Shown here one piece after another: positions 19,506-29,000 of a stretch of 64,000 nucleotides of DNA. The number at the start of each line of letters is the position of its first letter. Position 1 is the stretch's first letter. Origin of the DNA: Sphingosinicella ginsenosidimutans (GTDB lineage: Bacteria; Pseudomonadota; Alphaproteobacteria; Sphingomonadales; Sphingomonadaceae); contig NZ_VOQQ01000001.1 in NCBI RefSeq assembly GCF_007995055.1, positions 248,001 to 312,000 of the forward strand. Direction: 5' to 3'. The notes below the pieces were generated by a model that saw only the letters and a list, made by a program, of their open reading frames with translations, did no database searches and was not told where the DNA came from. The position numbers were made by a program, and so were the translations under genes.

Positions 19506-19907
19506 TTAATGCGCGTCCTGCGGCCGCCGATAGGGCACGAATTCGCCGAGGAAGACGATGCCGCTCAGCATGTGGCTGCTGCGATCGACAAGCTGGATGG
19601 TGTCGATACTGCACAATTGCGTCGTGCTGAGCCGGGTCACCAGCGTGTTCCAGTTGTTGAGCTGCTCGGCGCCCGAGCGCGGACGGTTCACATAGAGCGT
19701 GCCGCCGGCGTCGTAGATGATCGCCGTGCCCGGGATGATCTGCGTCGAGCGCACCTGCGGCAGGTTGACGCAATCGACCGGATCGCCGGCAACCCGCCCT
19801 TCAAGCGCATGGGCAAGCTGCTGCTCCGGGGTGCGCCGGTCGGCCGCCGCGGCCGGGGTCGCGGCGATCGCCGCGCCCGCAAGGATGAGTGAGATGAGTT
19901 TGTGCAT
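19506..19907 (-). CDS. Secreted hypothetical protein
   Basis: 133 residues with a clear signal peptide (MHKLISLILAGAAIAATPAAA, cut after AAA). The mature part has a conserved-looking core DPVDCVNLPQVRSTQIIPG, TAIIYDAGGTLYVNRPRSG and LCSIDTIQLVDR, with two Cys that may form a disulfide. Such short periplasmic proteins are common in sphingomonads; function unknown. Confidence 0.75.
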   Translation of the reverse strand: MHKLISLILAGAAIAATPAAAADRRTPEQQLAHALEGRVAGDPVDCVNLPQVRSTQIIPGTAIIYDAGGTLYVNRPRSGAEQLNNWNTLVTRLSTTQLCSIDTIQLVDRSSHMLSGIVFLGEFVPYRRPQDAH

Positions 19908-19972
19908 GGGTCCGTCTTTCGTTCAACTTTCCCGCAATCGCAGGAACGTTACGCCCCGTGTGCTGAATATAG

Positions 19973-20392
<420 letters not shown>

Positions 20393-20412
20393 GCCGCGGC
20401 GGGGACAGGGCC

Positions 20413-20622
20413 ATGGATGATCCCCGCCTCGCCTCGATGTCGCCCGATGAGCTGCGCGCCGCGATGCGGACGCTCGGCTACAAGACCCAGAACGATGTTG
20501 CCAATGCGATCGGCGTGAGCCGCTCCGCGGTCAGTCTCTGGCTCGACGGCAAGGTCGGCGTGCCACGCCCTGTTGCGATGCTGCTGCGAATGCTGGTCGC
20601 GGCGCAGCGGCGCCAGTTCTGA
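20413..20622 (+). CDS. Small XRE-type HTH protein between glnB and glnA
   Basis: 69 residues. A single helix-turn-helix covers about 25-55 (KTQNDVANAIGVSRSAVSLW, then GKVGVPRPVAMLLRML). There is no effector domain. It lies 20 bases after glnB and 152 bases before glnA, so it is probably cotranscribed with glnB. A 13-base perfect palindrome in the following gap could be its target. It may regulate glnA or its own operon; this is inferred from position. Confidence 0.75.
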   Translation: MDDPRLASMSPDELRAAMRTLGYKTQNDVANAIGVSRSAVSLWLDGKVGVPRPVAMLLRMLVAAQRRQF

Positions 20623-20659
20623 TCCCCTGCCCTTCCCCGCCGCGACCGGCCCGGAGAGC

Positions 20660-20672
20660 GTGAAATATTCAC
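20660..20672. promoter_or_regulatory. Palindromic site upstream of glnA
   Basis: GTGAAATATTCAC is a perfect 13-base palindrome in the 152-base gap between the HTH gene and glnA, and the most AT-rich part of that gap. It looks like an operator; the small HTH protein encoded just upstream is the obvious candidate to bind it. Confidence 0.45.
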
Positions 20673-20774
20673 ATGCGCCGGGCGAATGCTGGACGGCCCG
20701 CGCCCGGCTTGGAATGACGGATTTGTGCACTGCGGCGATTCCGGTCCGCGGGCGGAGCGAGGGTTAGAGCAAAG

Positions 20775-22187
20775 ATGGCGAATGACGCGGCGGCGATCCT
20801 GAAGCGCATCAAGGACGGCGAGATCGAATGGGTGGACCTCAGGTTCACCGACCCCAAGGGCAAGTGGCAGCACCTTTCGATGTGCGCCAGCGTCCTCGGG
20901 GAGGACGAGCTCACCGACGGGCTGATGTTCGACGGCTCCTCGATCGCCGGGTGGAAGGCGATCAACGAATCGGACATGATCCTGAAGCCCGATCTCGATG
21001 CCTGGTATGTCGATCCGTTCAGCGCGACGCCGATGGGCGTGCTTTTCTGTGACATCGTCGAGCCCGGCACCGGCGAGCTTTATGCGCGCGATCCGCGCTC
21101 GACCGCCAAGCGCGCCGAGGCCTATCTGAAGGCGACCGGCATCGGCGACACCGTCTTCGTCGGCCCCGAGGCCGAATTCTTCATGTTCGACGATGTCCGC
21201 TTCGAGGACGGCTACAGCGCCTCCGGCTTCAGCCTGGACGATGTCGAGCTGCCGACCAACACCGCCACCAAATATGAAGGCGGCAATCTCGCCCACCGCC
21301 CGCGCGCCAAGGGCGGCTACTTCCCGGTCGCGCCCGTCGACAGCGCCGTCGACATCCGCGCCGAGATGGTCTCGACCATGATCGAGATGGGCCTGCCGAT
21401 GGACAAGCATCATCACGAGGTCGCCGCCGCGCAGCATGAGCTCGGCCTCACCTACGGCAAGCTGGTCGAGACCGCCGACCGGATGCAGATCTACAAATAT
21501 GTCGTCCACATGGTCGCCAACGCCTACGGCAAGACTGCGACCTTCATGCCCAAGCCGATCAAGTCCGATAACGGATCGGGCATGCACACCCACATGTCGA
21601 TCTGGAAGGGCGGCAAGCCGCTCTTCGCCGGCAACGGCTATGCGGGCCTGTCCGAAACCTGCCTCTATTTCATCGGCGGCGTCATCAAGCACGCCAAGGC
21701 GCTCAACGCCTTCACCAACCCGACGACCAACAGCTACAAGCGGCTGGTGCCGGGTTTCGAGGCGCCGGTGCTGCTCGCTTATTCGAGCCGCAACCGCTCC
21801 GCCTCGTGTCGCATCCCCTATGGCGCAGGCGAGAAGGCGAAGCGCGTCGAGTTCCGCTTCCCGGACGCGATGGCGAATCCCTATCTCGCTTATTCGGCGC
21901 TGCTCATGGCCGGCCTCGACGGCATCCAGAACCGCATCCATCCGGGCGATCCGATCGACAAGAACCTCTACGATCTGCCGCCGCAGGAGCTGGCCGACGT
22001 TCCGACCGTCTGCGGCTCGCTGCGCGAGGCGCTGCTCGCGCTGCACCACGATCACGACTTCCTCACCAAGGGCGACGTCTTCAGCGTCGACCAGATCGAG
22101 GCCTATGCGGAGCTGAAGTGGGAAGAGCAGCTGCGCTGGGAAACCACGCCGAGCCCCGTCGAATACGACATGTACTACAGCGCCTGA
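20775..22187 (+). CDS. glnA: Glutamine synthetase type I
   Basis: 470 residues. Makes glutamine from glutamate, ammonia and ATP. Family motifs: FDGSSIAGWKAINESDM near 55, FVGPEAEFFMFD near 129, KPIKSDNGSGMHTHMS near 260, NRSASCRIPYG near 343 and RFPDAMANPYLAYSALLMAG near 363. Tyr399 in NLYDLPPQE matches the adenylylation site, so activity is probably adjusted by covalent modification under PII control. A terminator follows. Confidence 0.97.
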   Translation: MANDAAAILKRIKDGEIEWVDLRFTDPKGKWQHLSMCASVLGEDELTDGLMFDGSSIAGWKAINESDMILKPDLDAWYVDPFSATPMGVLFCDIVEPGTGELYARDPRSTAKRAEAYLKATGIGDTVFVGPEAEFFMFDDVRFEDGYSASGFSLDDVELPTNTATKYEGGNLAHRPRAKGGYFPVAPVDSAVDIRAEMVSTMIEMGLPMDKHHHEVAAAQHELGLTYGKLVETADRMQIYKYVVHMVANAYGKTATFMPKPIKSDNGSGMHTHMSIWKGGKPLFAGNGYAGLSETCLYFIGGVIKHAKALNAFTNPTTNSYKRLVPGFEAPVLLAYSSRNRSASCRIPYGAGEKAKRVEFRFPDAMANPYLAYSALLMAGLDGIQNRIHPGDPIDKNLYDLPPQELADVPTVCGSLREALLALHHDHDFLTKGDVFSVDQIEAYAELKWEEQLRWETTPSPVEYDMYYSA

Positions 22188-22209
22188 CGACGCGCACCCG
22201 GCCGTTCGA

Positions 22210-22237
22210 TCCTCCCCTCCCCCGGGGGGAGGATTTT
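22210..22237 (+). terminator. Intrinsic terminator of glnA
   Basis: A 10-base stem (22210-22219 with 22224-22233, one G-T pair) of C-rich and G-rich arms is followed directly by TTTT. It lies 23 bases after the glnA stop. Good match to a rho-independent terminator. Confidence 0.7.
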
Positions 22238-22292
22238 CCCAACATTAACTCTGGGCGCCCGGCCGGAACCGGTACCGGGCGGAGCCGTTAAC

Positions 22293-22310
22293 CTCCCGCA
22301 ACAACGGGAG
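22293..22310 (+). promoter_or_regulatory. Hairpin masking the ribosome site of the PQQ dehydrogenase
   Basis: CTCCCG (22293-22298) pairs with CGGGAG (22305-22310) around the loop CAACAA. The 3' arm contains the GGGAG Shine-Dalgarno sequence, 7 bases before the ATG at 22318. Folding would hide the ribosome site, suggesting translational control; no ligand or temperature effect can be read from the sequence. Confidence 0.45.
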
Positions 22311-22317
22311 ATTTGCG

Positions 22318-24720
22318 ATGGCGACGTCCTCTCGGCCCGGAGGCGGCTGGGCCGCCGTCCCGCTCGGCATCGTCATCGCGCTCATCGGCCTGGTGCTTGC
22401 CGGCGGCGGCGCCTGGCTCGCCCTGCTCGGCGGCTCGCTCTATTACCTGATCGCCGGCATCGCCCTGATCGTCTCTGGCGTCCTGCTCATTCTGCGGCGG
22501 GCGGCCGGGGCCTGGCTCTATGTCGCGATCTTCGTCGCGACCCTGCTCTGGGCATTCTGGGAGGTCGGGCTCGATGCCTGGGGCCTCGTCCCGCGCCTCG
22601 TCGGTCCGTTCGTCCTCTTGCTGCTGGTCGTGCTGGTGCTGCCGACGTTCGGCGCCGCCCGCTGGCGCAGCGCCTTCGCGAGCATCGCCGTCCTGGTGGT
22701 GCTCGGCGTCGGCCTCGGCGTCGTGGCCGGCCGGTCGAGCGACGCGGCGCCGGGCGCGCTTCCGCCCGTCGCGCTCGCCATGGCCGATCCCTCGCCGCTG
22801 CAGGCCGGCGCCGACTGGCCGGCTTATGGCGGCACCTTCGCCGCGCGGCGCTATTCGCCGCTCGCCCAGATCACGCCGGACAATGTCGCCCAACTCCAGC
22901 GTGCCTGGATCTTCCACACCGGCGACATGCCGCGCACCGCGGCGGCGGCGAAGCAATATGGCGCCGAGACGACGCCGCTGAAGATCGGCAACACGCTCTA
23001 TCTCTGTTCGGCGCGCAACATCATGATCGCGGTCGACGCCGCCTCCGGCCGGCAAAGATGGCGTTATGATCCCCAGGTTCCCGACGCCTGGATTCCCTAC
23101 ACCGCCGCCTGCCGAGGCGTCGCTTATTATGCGGTGCCGAACGCGCCGGGGAACCAGCTTTGCGCGGCCCGGGTCATCGAAGGCACGCTCGATGGGCGAT
23201 TGATCGCCGTCGACGCGCCGAGCGGGCGCCCCTGCCCCGATTTCGGAACCAACGGCCAGGTCGATGCCAAGATCGGCCTCGGCCCGATGGCGCCGGGCAT
23301 GTTCTCCATCTCATCCTCGCCGACCATCGTTCGCGGAGTCGTCGTCACCGGCGCCGAGATTCTCGACGGCCAGCGGCGGGATGCGCCCTCGGGCGTCATC
23401 CAGGGCTTCGACGCGGTGACCGGCCAGAAGCGTTGGGCCTGGGACATGATGCACCCTGATTGGCAGGGCGATCCGCCCGCCGGCCAGACCTATGAGCGCG
23501 GCACGCCGAACATGTGGACGACCGCGAGCGGCGACGAGCAGCTCGGCCTCGTCTATCTTCCGATGGGCAATTCGGCGGTCGATTACTGGAGCTCGAGCCG
23601 GCGGCCGGTCGAGAATGAATTCGCGACCTCGCTGGTCGCGCTGGATGTCACGACCGGGCGGCCGCGCTGGCGGTTCCAGGCGGTGCATCGCGACGTCTGG
23701 GACTATGATTTCGGGGCGCAGGCGACCCTGGTCGATTTCCCCACAGCCGGCGGCGCGGTTCCCGCGCTGATCCTGCCGAGCAAGCAGGGCGACCTCTTCG
23801 TCCTCGACCGGCGCACCGGCCGCCCGCTCGTGCCGGTCGTCGAGCGACCGGTGCCGCAGGGCGGCGTCGAGCCGCAGCAGCGCAGCCGGACGCAGCCTTT
23901 TTCGACCTATCACACGTTGCGGCGGCCCGATCTCACCGAGCGGCAGATGTGGGGGATGTCGCCGATCGATCAGATGATCTGCCGAATCCAGTTCCGCCGC
24001 GCCGCCTATCGGGGCTATTTCACGCCGCCCGAGACGGACCGGCGCTATATCGAATATCCGGGCTATAATGGCGGCACCGATTGGGGCGGCATCGCCGTCG
24101 ATCCGCGGCGCGGGATCATCGTCGCCAATTACAACGACATGCCCAATTACAACCGGCTGGTGCCGCGCGCCGAGGCGAACCGGCGCGGCTGGGCGCCGCG
24201 CGGCGAGGAACGCGGCGGCAGCATGGGCGGCGGGGCGGAAGGCGCCGGCGATCCGCAATGGGGCGCGCCTTATGCGATCAGCGTCAACGCCGGCTGGCGA
24301 ATGCCGCTCACCGGCCTGTTGTGCAAGGAACCGCCTTATGGCGGCATCCGCGCGATCGACATGCGCACCGGCCGGACGATGTGGGATCGGCCGCTCGGCA
24401 CCGCGCGCGAGAACGGCCCGTTCGGCATCCCGAGCGGCCTGCCGCTCACCATCGGCACGCCGAACAATGGCGGCTCGGTCGTCACCGCCGGCGGCCTGAT
24501 CTTCGTCGCGGCGGCGACCGACAACCTCATCCGCGCCATCGATCTGCGTACCGGGCGGGTGCTGTGGAGCGATGCGCTTCCCGCCGGCGGCCAGGCGACG
24601 CCGATGGTCTATGAAGCGAACGGCCGCGAATATCTGGTCATCATGGCCGGCGGCCACCATTTCATGGAAACGCCGATCGGCGACGCCCTCGTCGCCTATG
24701 CCCTTCCGCGCGGCACCTGA
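22318..24720 (+). CDS. Membrane-bound PQQ-dependent dehydrogenase (glucose/quinate/shikimate family)
   Basis: 800 residues. Five hydrophobic segments fill residues 10-150, as in membrane glucose dehydrogenase; a periplasmic eight-bladed PQQ domain follows (DWPAYGGTFAARRYSPL at about 162). Family features include MMHPDWQGDPP, TERQMWGMSPIDQMICRIQF and GYNGGTDWGGIAVDP. It passes electrons to ubiquinone. Substrate could be glucose or quinate; quinate oxidation would feed protocatechuate to the lig pathway, but nothing in the sequence decides this. No pqq synthesis genes are in the window. Confidence 0.9.
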   Translation: MATSSRPGGGWAAVPLGIVIALIGLVLAGGGAWLALLGGSLYYLIAGIALIVSGVLLILRRAAGAWLYVAIFVATLLWAFWEVGLDAWGLVPRLVGPFVLLLLVVLVLPTFGAARWRSAFASIAVLVVLGVGLGVVAGRSSDAAPGALPPVALAMADPSPLQAGADWPAYGGTFAARRYSPLAQITPDNVAQLQRAWIFHTGDMPRTAAAAKQYGAETTPLKIGNTLYLCSARNIMIAVDAASGRQRWRYDPQVPDAWIPYTAACRGVAYYAVPNAPGNQLCAARVIEGTLDGRLIAVDAPSGRPCPDFGTNGQVDAKIGLGPMAPGMFSISSSPTIVRGVVVTGAEILDGQRRDAPSGVIQGFDAVTGQKRWAWDMMHPDWQGDPPAGQTYERGTPNMWTTASGDEQLGLVYLPMGNSAVDYWSSSRRPVENEFATSLVALDVTTGRPRWRFQAVHRDVWDYDFGAQATLVDFPTAGGAVPALILPSKQGDLFVLDRRTGRPLVPVVERPVPQGGVEPQQRSRTQPFSTYHTLRRPDLTERQMWGMSPIDQMICRIQFRRAAYRGYFTPPETDRRYIEYPGYNGGTDWGGIAVDPRRGIIVANYNDMPNYNRLVPRAEANRRGWAPRGEERGGSMGGGAEGAGDPQWGAPYAISVNAGWRMPLTGLLCKEPPYGGIRAIDMRTGRTMWDRPLGTARENGPFGIPSGLPLTIGTPNNGGSVVTAGGLIFVAAATDNLIRAIDLRTGRVLWSDALPAGGQATPMVYEANGREYLVIMAGGHHFMETPIGDALVAYALPRGT

Positions 24721-24721
24721 A

Positions 24722-26020
24722 CTAATCCTCGTGGATGAGGCTGTGATCGCGGGTGTCGCGCATCCGGAGGTAGACGATCAGCGACAGCCCGATCATCGCC
24801 GCGACATACCAGTAGAAGGCGCGCTCGATCCCCGCATCCTTGAACCAGAGCGCGGCATATTCCGCCGTCCCGCCGAACAGGGCATTGGCGATGGCATAAG
24901 GCAGCGCGACGCCGAGCGCGCGGATATGGGCGGGGAACAGCTCGGCCTTCACCACCGCATTGATCGCGGTATAACCGCTGACGATGGCGAGCGCCGCCAT
25001 GACCAGTCCGAAAGCCGCCCATGCGCTGCGGACATGCTCCAGCGCCGTGAAGATCGGCACGGTGAACAGCAGGCCGAGCACGCCGAACCCCGCCATCACG
25101 GGCTTGCGCCCGATCCGGTCCGAAAGCGCACCGACCGCCGGCTGAAGGCACATGTAGCAGAACAGGGCCCCGGTCATGATCCGGCTGGCCGTCACCCGAT
25201 CGAAGCCGGACGTGTTGACCAGGAATTTCTGCATGTAGGTGGTGTAGGCGTAGAAGGCCAAGGTGCCGCCGGCGGTAAGCGCGATGACCAAGAGGGCCGC
25301 CTTCGGATGCTCCGCGAACAGCCGCCAGCCGCTGGCGCGCGGGCCGCCTTTCGCCTTCGCATTCTCGAAACTCTCGGTTTCGGCGAGGCGGCGGCGGATC
25401 CACAGGACGATGAGCGCAAGCGCCGCGCCGATCACGAAGGCGATGCGCCAGCCCCAGGCCTGGAGCTCGGCCGCATCCAGCAACCCCTGAAGCGCAAGCA
25501 GCACGGCGAGCGCGATGAGCTGCCCGGCGATCAACGTCACATATTGGAAGCTGGACCAGAAGCCGCGATTGCGCCGCGCCGCCATCTCGCTGAGATAGAC
25601 CGCGCTCGCGCCATATTCGCCGCCGACGCTGAACCCCTGGAGCACCCGCGCGGCGACCAGGATCGCCGGCGCCGCCAGCCCCGCCTCCGCATAGGTTGGC
25701 GCCAGCGCGACCATCAGCGCGCCGAGGCACATCAGGCTGACCGACAGCGTCAGGCCCGCCTTGCGCCCCCGGCGATCGGCATAGACGCCCATCGCCCACG
25801 CCCCGATCGGCCGCATGAGGAAGCCGACCGCGAACACCGCCGCCGCGTCGAGCAGCTGCGAGGTCCGATCGCCATGCGGAAAGAAGACCGGCGCGAAATA
25901 GAGCGCGAAGGCCGAATAGACGTACCAGTCGTACCATTCGACCAGATTCCCCGCCGACCCGCCGAGGATGTTGCGGAGGCGGTGGCGGGCCGGATTTGCG
26001 GGCGCCTCGCTCCCCATCAA
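24722..26020 (-). CDS. MFS transporter, metabolite:H+ symporter type
   Basis: 432 residues, 12 membrane segments. GNLVEWYDWYVYSAFALYFA at the start, the loop GVYADRRGRKAGLTLS after TM2, and VLQGFSVGGEYGASAVYLSE in TM4 are typical of the proline/alpha-ketoglutarate/shikimate symporters. Likely imports an organic acid. Its ATG overlaps the tamB stop by 4 bases, an unusual partner for tamB. The stop is 1 base from that of the convergent dehydrogenase. Confidence 0.9.
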   Translation of the reverse strand: MMGSEAPANPARHRLRNILGGSAGNLVEWYDWYVYSAFALYFAPVFFPHGDRTSQLLDAAAVFAVGFLMRPIGAWAMGVYADRRGRKAGLTLSVSLMCLGALMVALAPTYAEAGLAAPAILVAARVLQGFSVGGEYGASAVYLSEMAARRNRGFWSSFQYVTLIAGQLIALAVLLALQGLLDAAELQAWGWRIAFVIGAALALIVLWIRRRLAETESFENAKAKGGPRASGWRLFAEHPKAALLVIALTAGGTLAFYAYTTYMQKFLVNTSGFDRVTASRIMTGALFCYMCLQPAVGALSDRIGRKPVMAGFGVLGLLFTVPIFTALEHVRSAWAAFGLVMAALAIVSGYTAINAVVKAELFPAHIRALGVALPYAIANALFGGTAEYAALWFKDAGIERAFYWYVAAMIGLSLIVYLRMRDTRDHSLIHED

Positions 26021-29000
26021 TAATCCCGCGACACGCGCACGTTCACGCTCTGCCGCCCGATCGTCGAGACGGTGCCGAGCAGCGAGAGCCAGCGGGTTAT
26101 CTGATATTCTACGCTCGTCGCCGAATAGCCGCGGCCGTCGGTCACCAGCTCCACATAGACGCGGCGGCCGAGATATTTGCCGGCGGCGATCTGGGTGCCG
26201 ATGCCCTGGGTCACATCGGCGGGAAGGATGCGCAGGCGATCCAGCCCGATGCCGCGCCGCAGCGCATTGATCGGATCGAGGCCGCCGCGCGGATCGTTGA
26301 GCGCCGCCACCGCGGAAGCGAGCTGGAGCGCCTCCGGTGCCGACAGGTTGGTGATCGACGTCCCGAAAAGGATCCGCGAGAGCAGCTCGTCCTGCGGCAT
26401 GGCCGGGGTCGAGGTGAATGAGATTTCCGGATGCTCGCTGCTGCCGGTGACGTGGATCGTCGCGTTGATGCCCGGAATCCGCGCCTCGGCGGCGATGTCG
26501 AGCTGCGGATTGATCGGGCTCGATCCGTCGAACACGATCGTGCCGCGGGTGAGATCGAAGCGGCGGCCGGCGAAATCATAGGAGCCGCGCACGAGGCGCG
26601 CCTCGCCGCGCATCGCCGGATCGGTGACGGTGCCGCCGACATGCAGCTCGACCGACCACAGGCTGTTCATGCCGAGCCCGGTGACGGTAAGCCGGCTCGG
26701 CCTGACCACGTCGAGATCGAGCGTCCAAGGCGACAGCCGCTTCACCACCACCGGCTCGTCGTCGCGCGGCCCGCGCTCGCGCACGTTGAGTTGCGGGATC
26801 TGCGCCGCCGCATTCATCGCGCCCAGCCTGAACCGGCCTTGCGTGACCTGGACCCGGCCCGAAATGCTGCCGCCGTCGCCGTCCGATCGGATCGCGATGT
26901 CGCCGGTGACGGATGTGCGGATATCGTCGCGGTTGAGCAGCTGTGCGTTCTGTGCGTGGAGGTTGAGATCGATGCCGACGCCGTTGGCGGCGCCGAAATC
27001 GAAGCCGCCGCTGCCGCTGATCACGCCATTGTCGGCGGTCGCGCCCTGGAATTGCTCGAGCTGAAGGCGGGAGCCGTTGAACCGGCCGGCCGCGTTCAGA
27101 TTGGTGATGACCATGCCGGTCACGGCGCTTTCGAGACGGGCGCCCTGGGCGCGCACCGTGCCGTTGATCGTCGGGCGATTGATCGATCCCGACATGTCGG
27201 CGCCGAGCGCGACCGGGCCGGTGAGGTCGAGCAGCTCGATTCCGGTCAGCCGCCACAATGTGTCCGCCGGCCCGGCATAGCGGATCTGCGCCTGCATGGG
27301 CGCGCGGGTGAGTTGGTCGACGAAATTGCCACCGCCGCCCATCCCGGTGATCCGCGCCTGGGCGCGACCGATCGTCTGCCCCTCGCTCACCGCGATCGCG
27401 CGAACCGCCGCATTGCCGCCGGCGATCCGCGCGTTGAGGCCGATGTCGACCGGGCGCGAGGTGAGGACGAGGCCGGAGCGGGTGAGGCCGCGCACGCGAA
27501 GCATCACTTCTGCCGAAGGCAGCGCGCCGCCGCCGGCCGAGCGGTAGCTGACATGGCCGGAAGCGACGCCGCCGAGGCCGAGATCGGGCACTGCGATGTC
27601 GAGCACCGACAGCGGCATCGCGTTGAGATCGGCGTCGAGCTCGACCCGCGATCCGATCATCCCGGAGAGGCTCGCGCCGCCGCCGGCGAAGGTGAAGCTG
27701 CTGCGCTCCAGCCGCCATCCGGCCGGGGTGCTGCTCAGCACCGCCGGGCTGGTCAGCCGCAGCGGGCGGCCGTCGAGCGTTCCCGATCCGGTGATCGAAT
27801 AGCGCCCCGGGGTCACGTCCGCGGCCAGGTTGAGCGCGAAATCCTGTCCGCGCGAGCCGGCGACACGGGCGGTGATCCGCCCGCGCCCGGCGCGAAGCGA
27901 GGCGGTGGCGTCGAGCCGGCCGAGCGACAAGGTGCCGCGGCTCATCCCGCGCAGCTGCACCTGTGCCTCGATCGACGTGCCGGCGCCGCCGAGGATGACG
28001 ACGCCCTGCGCCTGGCCGCGGCGGATCAGGATCGGCGGCGGCCCGGCGAAGCTCGCGTCACGGGCGGTGAGATTGAAGGCGATGCTCTGCCCGGAGGCGA
28101 CGGGCTGGAGCACCAGCCGTCCGGTGAGGCCGCCGCCGGTCAGCTCCAGCGTCCCGGCCACCCCGCCGGTCACGATCTGCAACGAACCCGTGACCCGCGT
28201 TCCCGAGACGTTGAGCGCCGCGATCTGGATCGTCGCGTTGCCGCCGGCGGGAAGCAGGATCGCGCCGGCGCCGCTGAACGGCCCAAGCATCGATGCCCCC
28301 TCCGCGGTCCAGGTGAAGCCGGCCGTGTTCGGCTCGAGGTTCAGCGTGACGTCCCGCAGCCCCGCCGAGGGCAGCGGATTGTCGAGCCGCAGCGAGACGC
28401 GCGGCCTGGAAAGCGGTCCGTCGATCGTCGCACGGAACGCGCCATAATCCGCGTGATGGCCGGCTCCTTCGAACAGCAGGCTGCCGTTCGCGCGGTACAG
28501 GCCGCGTCCGGCCAAGGCGAGCTTCGGCGAGGCGAGCCGGAGATTGGAAAAGCGGATGATCCCGTCCGGCCCGCGCGCGATATCGGCCTCAAGCCGCGGC
28601 AGGCCGCCCGTAAGCGATGCGATGAAGCCGTTGTCGAGCCGGCGAACCCAGGCCCTGGCCTGGCCGGAAAGCATCGCGCCGCCCTGCCCCGGCGTCACCC
28701 GAAGATCGGCGAGCAGATCGACAATGCCGAGCCCGGGAATCAGATAGCGCTGCAAGCCGCCGTTGATCGCGACGGCATAAAGGCCGGTCCGCAGATCGAG
28801 GACGAGCCCGATCGTGCCGCGCAGCCTGTCCGAGGTGAACGCAAGTCCGTCGCCGGTCACCCGGTCGGGACTGACGAGAAGGCGCCCGGCGACACGCAGG
28901 TTGCCGAGGATTCCGCCGGCGACCTCGCCAACCCCCGTCACGCGACGCGCGGTCACCTCGATCGGCACCGTTACCGGCCAGGCGGAAAGCGTGCCGCGGC

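Noticed and set aside
22318..24720. Assigning the PQQ enzyme as quinate dehydrogenase to link it with the lig pathway
   Set aside because: Glucose- and quinate-type enzymes share this layout and no residue that I can read separates them; the distance to the lig genes is over 12 kb.
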